Of a stretch of DNA of 64,000 nt, positions 60,712 through 64,000 are shown piece after piece. Every line of letters starts with the position of its first letter. Within the stretch, counting starts at the first letter, position 1. The position numbers and the translations under genes were made by a program. The notes below the pieces were generated by a model. The model made no database searches. It saw only the letters and a list, made by a program, of their open reading frames with translations, and was not told the origin of the DNA. Source of the DNA: Setophaga petechia. Its lineage: Eukaryota > Chordata > Aves > Passeriformes > Parulidae. Where the stretch lies: positions 14,252,501 through 14,316,500 of the forward strand of contig JANCRA010000010.1 of the NCBI GenBank assembly GCA_024362935.1. Direction: 5' to 3'.

Positions 60712-61556
60712 AGGCCCTACTAAATTGTCTTGGCAACAGGATTATCACTGCCCAACTGGAAAATCCTTCTCCTTGGAGGATAATGGCAGTGCCTTGTCCC
60801 AAGATGCAACTCAGCCATGAAGCTACTGAAATAATTTGAGGTTTTAGTTGCCTGATGACACTGACCCCATCATTGGGTAAATGCTTTTGGTGGCTGGAGT
60901 TGGTAGGACTGTGCTGTGTTTTTGTTCCCAGTGCTGGTCTTTTTGGGATGGTGCAGTTCTATGGACATCTGCAGCTCAGACTGCAGTCCACACTGCTTCA
61001 GTGGAATTGTCCTCTTACATTCACTCTGCTGTCCATATCTTGCTTTTCTAGCTGTTTTTCAGAGGGAAGCTGTTTCCTCTCTGGCTTGCAGCAATGTTCA
61101 GAACATGCAGAAATTCCACCTTTAAGTTTTGCAGCCAGTCTGGTATCTGTATTTTGTAATTTCCTCTTTTATTGTTGCCTACTTCTAAATGTCATTGGGA
61201 ACAGCCTTTAGTGCCTCTTTCCATAGCCTGTCCTTATAAAGATCTCCCATTAAATTTTGTGTCGGTTCAAGAGGAGGAAGGAACGTGGCCTTACCTTAGC
61301 CATGTGCAATAAACATTTGTTATATGCCTGCTGCAGTTCACCTCCTTGGCCAGCCTGTGCTTTCCTTGGCTTTCCAGTTACTTAAATGAGTGTGGTTTGG
61401 GGACCTTGTGCTGCCCCATGCCTGTTACTGTCATGGTGAATTACACTGGTGCTGGAACATGCCCAGTGACAGCCTCTGACAGCCATCCTGGAGGTGCCAT
61501 TTGTCAGAGCCTGGGCTGATGTGTCTCAGGAAGGGCCTGGCTCTTGACAGAGCAGT
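60712..61556. other. Non-coding DNA, no gene recognised
   Basis: Nothing is recognised. The plus-strand open frame 60855-61211 is rich in Phe, Cys, Leu and Ser and is caused by T-rich composition; it shows no domain. Confidence 0.5.
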
Positions 61557-61580
61557 TCTCTCTCTCTCTCTCTCTCTCTC
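61557..61580. repeat. (TC)12 microsatellite
   Basis: Twelve uninterrupted TC units between gcagtt and acaaatg. On the minus strand it encodes an RERERE run in an otherwise unrecognised open frame (61431-61667), which is therefore rejected as a gene. It is likely to be polymorphic in length. Confidence 0.97.
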
Positions 61581-61778
61581 ACAAATGCTTTGGAGCTGTC
61601 TGTGCAGACTGTGGTAGTGCCAGCTCCTGCCTGCTTTTGGGAATATCTTCACTGCTGGAGTAAACATTTATTCATAGCATTCCTTGTAAGGATCTTCAAC
61701 TTTTTTGGGGCAAACTCCTATTTTCTAAAGTTCTTTGAGTGGTGAATTCACTGCTTTGGCTGTATTGCCCCACTGTTG

Positions 61779-61833
61779 CCTTCTATCCCTCCTTTTTCAT
61801 TTTTTTTCCTCCTTCCTACTCCTCTTCCCCCCA
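61779..61833. repeat. Pyrimidine-rich low-complexity tract
   Basis: About 55 bases of C and T on the plus strand, interrupted only by a few A. It includes a T8 run and a C6 run. Together with the tracts at 58754 and 59629 it gives the last 6 kb a distinct strand-asymmetric texture. Confidence 0.85.
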
Positions 61834-61937
61834 TTTAATTTCACTCTATCTGAAGAAGTTCAGTGGAAATTTTGCATCAGCTGTTTAACATTGCTTACAA
61901 ACTGAGAGCATTAGAAAGCCCCTTCTCCCCTGCTCAC

Positions 61938-62248
61938 CCCAATACTTTCAGGAGCCCCTGCACCCATGGTCAGTGTTGCAGACTGTGCAACCCCCATGAG
62001 CACAATCTTAGCTTCTTTCTGCTCAGCATCTGAGTGCAGCAAGTCCTGTGTTTTATTAGACACCATTAGGTACAGAGAAACTTCAAGTGCTCCAACTTTC
62101 CCTAAATTCAAAGTTTTGAGAGTATTCTTGAAACTTCCTATGTGGGTCAGTTTGATCTTGAAGGAGGGAGATGAATGCTGTTCATCTGGGTTTGCTTCCC
62201 CTAAGGAATGGTTCACTGATCCATGCTGCAAACAGTCAGCCTGCTTGA
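61938..62248 (-). other. Exon-like open segment, unproven
   Basis: On the minus strand, a possible 3' splice site (ctccctgtag, with the AG at 62249-62250) is followed by 311 open bases and then by a good 5' splice-site pattern (ttgggg with gtgagc, the GT at 61936-61937). The peptide has balanced composition, including the part SFKIKLTHIG then SFKNTLKTLNLGKVGALEVS then LYLMVSNKTQ. I recognise no family. The plus strand is also open here (61966-62400), which lowers the weight of the open frame. The acceptor is only moderately pyrimidine-rich. Confidence 0.2.
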
Positions 62249-64000
62249 CTACAGGGAGCAGAGTACAGATGGGAGCTGAGCTTCCCTTTCTCTGTAAGCC
62301 AAATGCCATTGATTGCCTTAGAACCAGAACATTTTCATTAGGCTCATTTTATTTCTCAGATTTTTTGTCATTCACAGTGTTTATGAAAAGAAGAAATTAA
62401 TGGCCCTTGCTAAACAGTGCAGAGGAGAACTGGGAAAGCTTCCCAGGGTTTTGGTCTGATCCTAATTTCTTGCATTATATCCTTGGGCTTTTGCACGGGT
62501 TGCTCTGGTGGCAGAGGCTGGGTTCTGGTGTCACCCACAGAGCCTGCAGGGCTCTGGTGCTCCCTCTGGGTCACCTCCCCTGCTCCAGTGTGTGCTGCAG
62601 CTGGGGAAGGTCTCCAGGGGACAGGAACACATGGATTTCCCCTTACAGGCACAGTGCAGACAGGGATGTTTGGCCTGTTGGCATGAGTGGTCCCAGTGGG
62701 GTCCCAGGGCAGTGCTGCCCCTCCCTGCTCTGATGCTGCTCTCTGCAAAGGCTGAAGCTGCAAGGCTGAGATCAAAGGGTGCCTCTCCTCCCAGCAAGAG
62801 TGGAGAGGCTGCCTGGCTCCTGTCCTGTCCTGGGTGGGGCTCTGCACTGTCTGAAGGGGCAGGACACCCTCAAGTTGCAGAGAAAGCAGGGGCTGGCCAG
62901 AGTTTGTCTGTGGGGTGTTTAATGTCAAAGCCTGCTGGTGTTCCAGGATACCAGTGGCTGTGCACGTCCAAGTCCTGTCTGAGGCCCTGGTCAGGGTCAG
63001 TGAGGACTGAAAGCTGCGGAAAACAAAACAGACTCAGAAGGTAAAGCCTGTGTCCATGGGCTGGGAACAGAGGCTGCCTGGCTGCTGCAGAGCCCTTGGT
63101 GCTGCACCATGGGAGTCCCTGCTAGCCTCAGTTTCTTTCCTGCAGCATTTCACTCACCATTTCCTCAGCAGCTCTTCTCCCTCCCACCTCCTGCACCCAC
63201 CAGCCCCAGAGGGAAAGCAGCCCCTTGGATGGCACCAGGGCATGGGGCTGGCTGCCATGGCAGGGTGTGATGGCAGTGACCACTGCTTGGATCCATCTCC
63301 TCTGCCCTTGGGCTCTGCAGCCAAGCAGAGGCTTAAAACCAGAAAACAAACCAAATCTGTCAGAAACCCTGGTATTTGTGTTGTTTCCCTGAAGGCAGAG
63401 TGCCATAGCAGGCAGCTGGGTAGCAGCAGTCACTTTGGATAGAGGCTGTTCCTCTTGTAGGGGTCTGGATTTTATCATGTGCTTCTTATTCTGCAGGTTT
63501 CCTAGCCTAGATGTATTTACTACGTGGTCTCTTGGCTAATTATTTCTAGCATGGCACTGATTGAGCTGTTAATAAAGTGTGAAGGTGCCTCGCAGGCACT
63601 TTTTGAGTCTTAAAGAAATGATCTACATCTAAATTGCAAATAGTAAAATTTCCTTACCTACCAATATTAAGGTGATAGCATCTCCACTATTGTAAAATTA
63701 ATCAAACTTCTCCTGGTGACAGAAATGTTAATTTAAATTTTTCGTCACAATTACAGAGAGAGTTATTGCAACCTCTGACTTGTAATTAATTTCTCTTTCT
63801 TTTCATCACTGTGTTACAGCTCTTTGTAATAGTGATAAATGGAGTATCTACCTGACCTTTTTTTTCTTATATAATATAAATTGGTTTTTGGTTTAAATAA
63901 AAATACTTCTGGTTAATCAGTGCTTTTCCATAAATAGGAGGATAGGAGAGAATAACTTGGGGTTGTTTCAAACAAGTATCTCTGCAGTTAGTATGACACA
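62249..64000. other. GC-rich then AT-rich non-coding DNA
   Basis: From about 62440 to 63330 the DNA is GC-rich but CpG-poor and stop-poor, giving long overlapping open frames on both strands (up to 178 codons). None has a recognisable motif, and their amino-acid make-up (Pro, Gly, Ser, Arg, Trp) follows composition. From 63600 to the end it is AT-rich with no recognised element. Confidence 0.55.

Noticed and set aside
61431..61667. Minus-strand open frame with an RERERE stretch
   Set aside because: The stretch is the translation of the (TC)12 microsatellite.
62407..63478. Several open frames of 108-178 codons on both strands
   Set aside because: The GC-rich, CpG-poor composition leaves few stops in any frame. 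All overlap and none has a motif.

Overview
The window reads as non-coding nuclear DNA from a bird, most probably a songbird. The evidence is sequence family: three fragments of CR1 LINE 3' ends (one minus strand, two plus strand), two LTRs of a widespread avian ERVL-type family, a probable third LTR of another avian endogenous-retrovirus family, very low CpG, many stop codons in all frames, and low overall repeat density. Family assignments come from recall of typical avian repeats, not from a database search. I found no open frame with a recognisable protein domain, no rRNA or tRNA, no CRISPR array and no bacterial-style operon. The window is best described as a gene desert or the inside of a long intron, with no host gene identifiable from sequence alone.

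Layout. From 1 to about 15.3 kb the DNA is mostly single-copy looking, with one 29-bp tandem duplication (1977-2034), a small hairpin (3956-3980) and two exon-like segments of unproven status (5169-5321 plus, 13620-13692 minus). From 15.3 to 18 kb lies the most rearranged stretch: a minus-strand CR1 tail, a freshly homogenised 50-bp minisatellite, an exact 38-bp sequence present twice 928 bp apart, and a plus-strand CR1 tail. A third short CR1 tail ends at 21621. From 21.6 to 53.4 kb there is a long run of unrepetitive DNA holding scattered palindromes and a few AT-rich blocks with clustered homeodomain-type cores that look like candidate conserved non-coding elements.

From 53.4 to 57.3 kb retroviral remnants cluster: an internally deleted ERVL LTR, a probable minus-strand LTR whose polyadenylation zone has become about 150 bp of nearly pure A/T, and a more complete solo ERVL LTR with a 4-of-5 matching target duplication. 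From 57.3 to 64 kb come pyrimidine tracts, a (TC)12 microsatellite, a perfect 19-bp-arm hairpin at 60668-60711, and a 311-bp exon-like minus-strand segment at 61938-62248.

I do not see an undescribed multi-gene system here. The best leads are structural: the 60.6-60.7 kb hairpin cluster, the exact 38-bp repeat, the minisatellite beside the CR1 tail, and the AT expansion inside a probable LTR. The exon-like segments are the only routes to a gene, and all three need RNA or homology evidence before being called.
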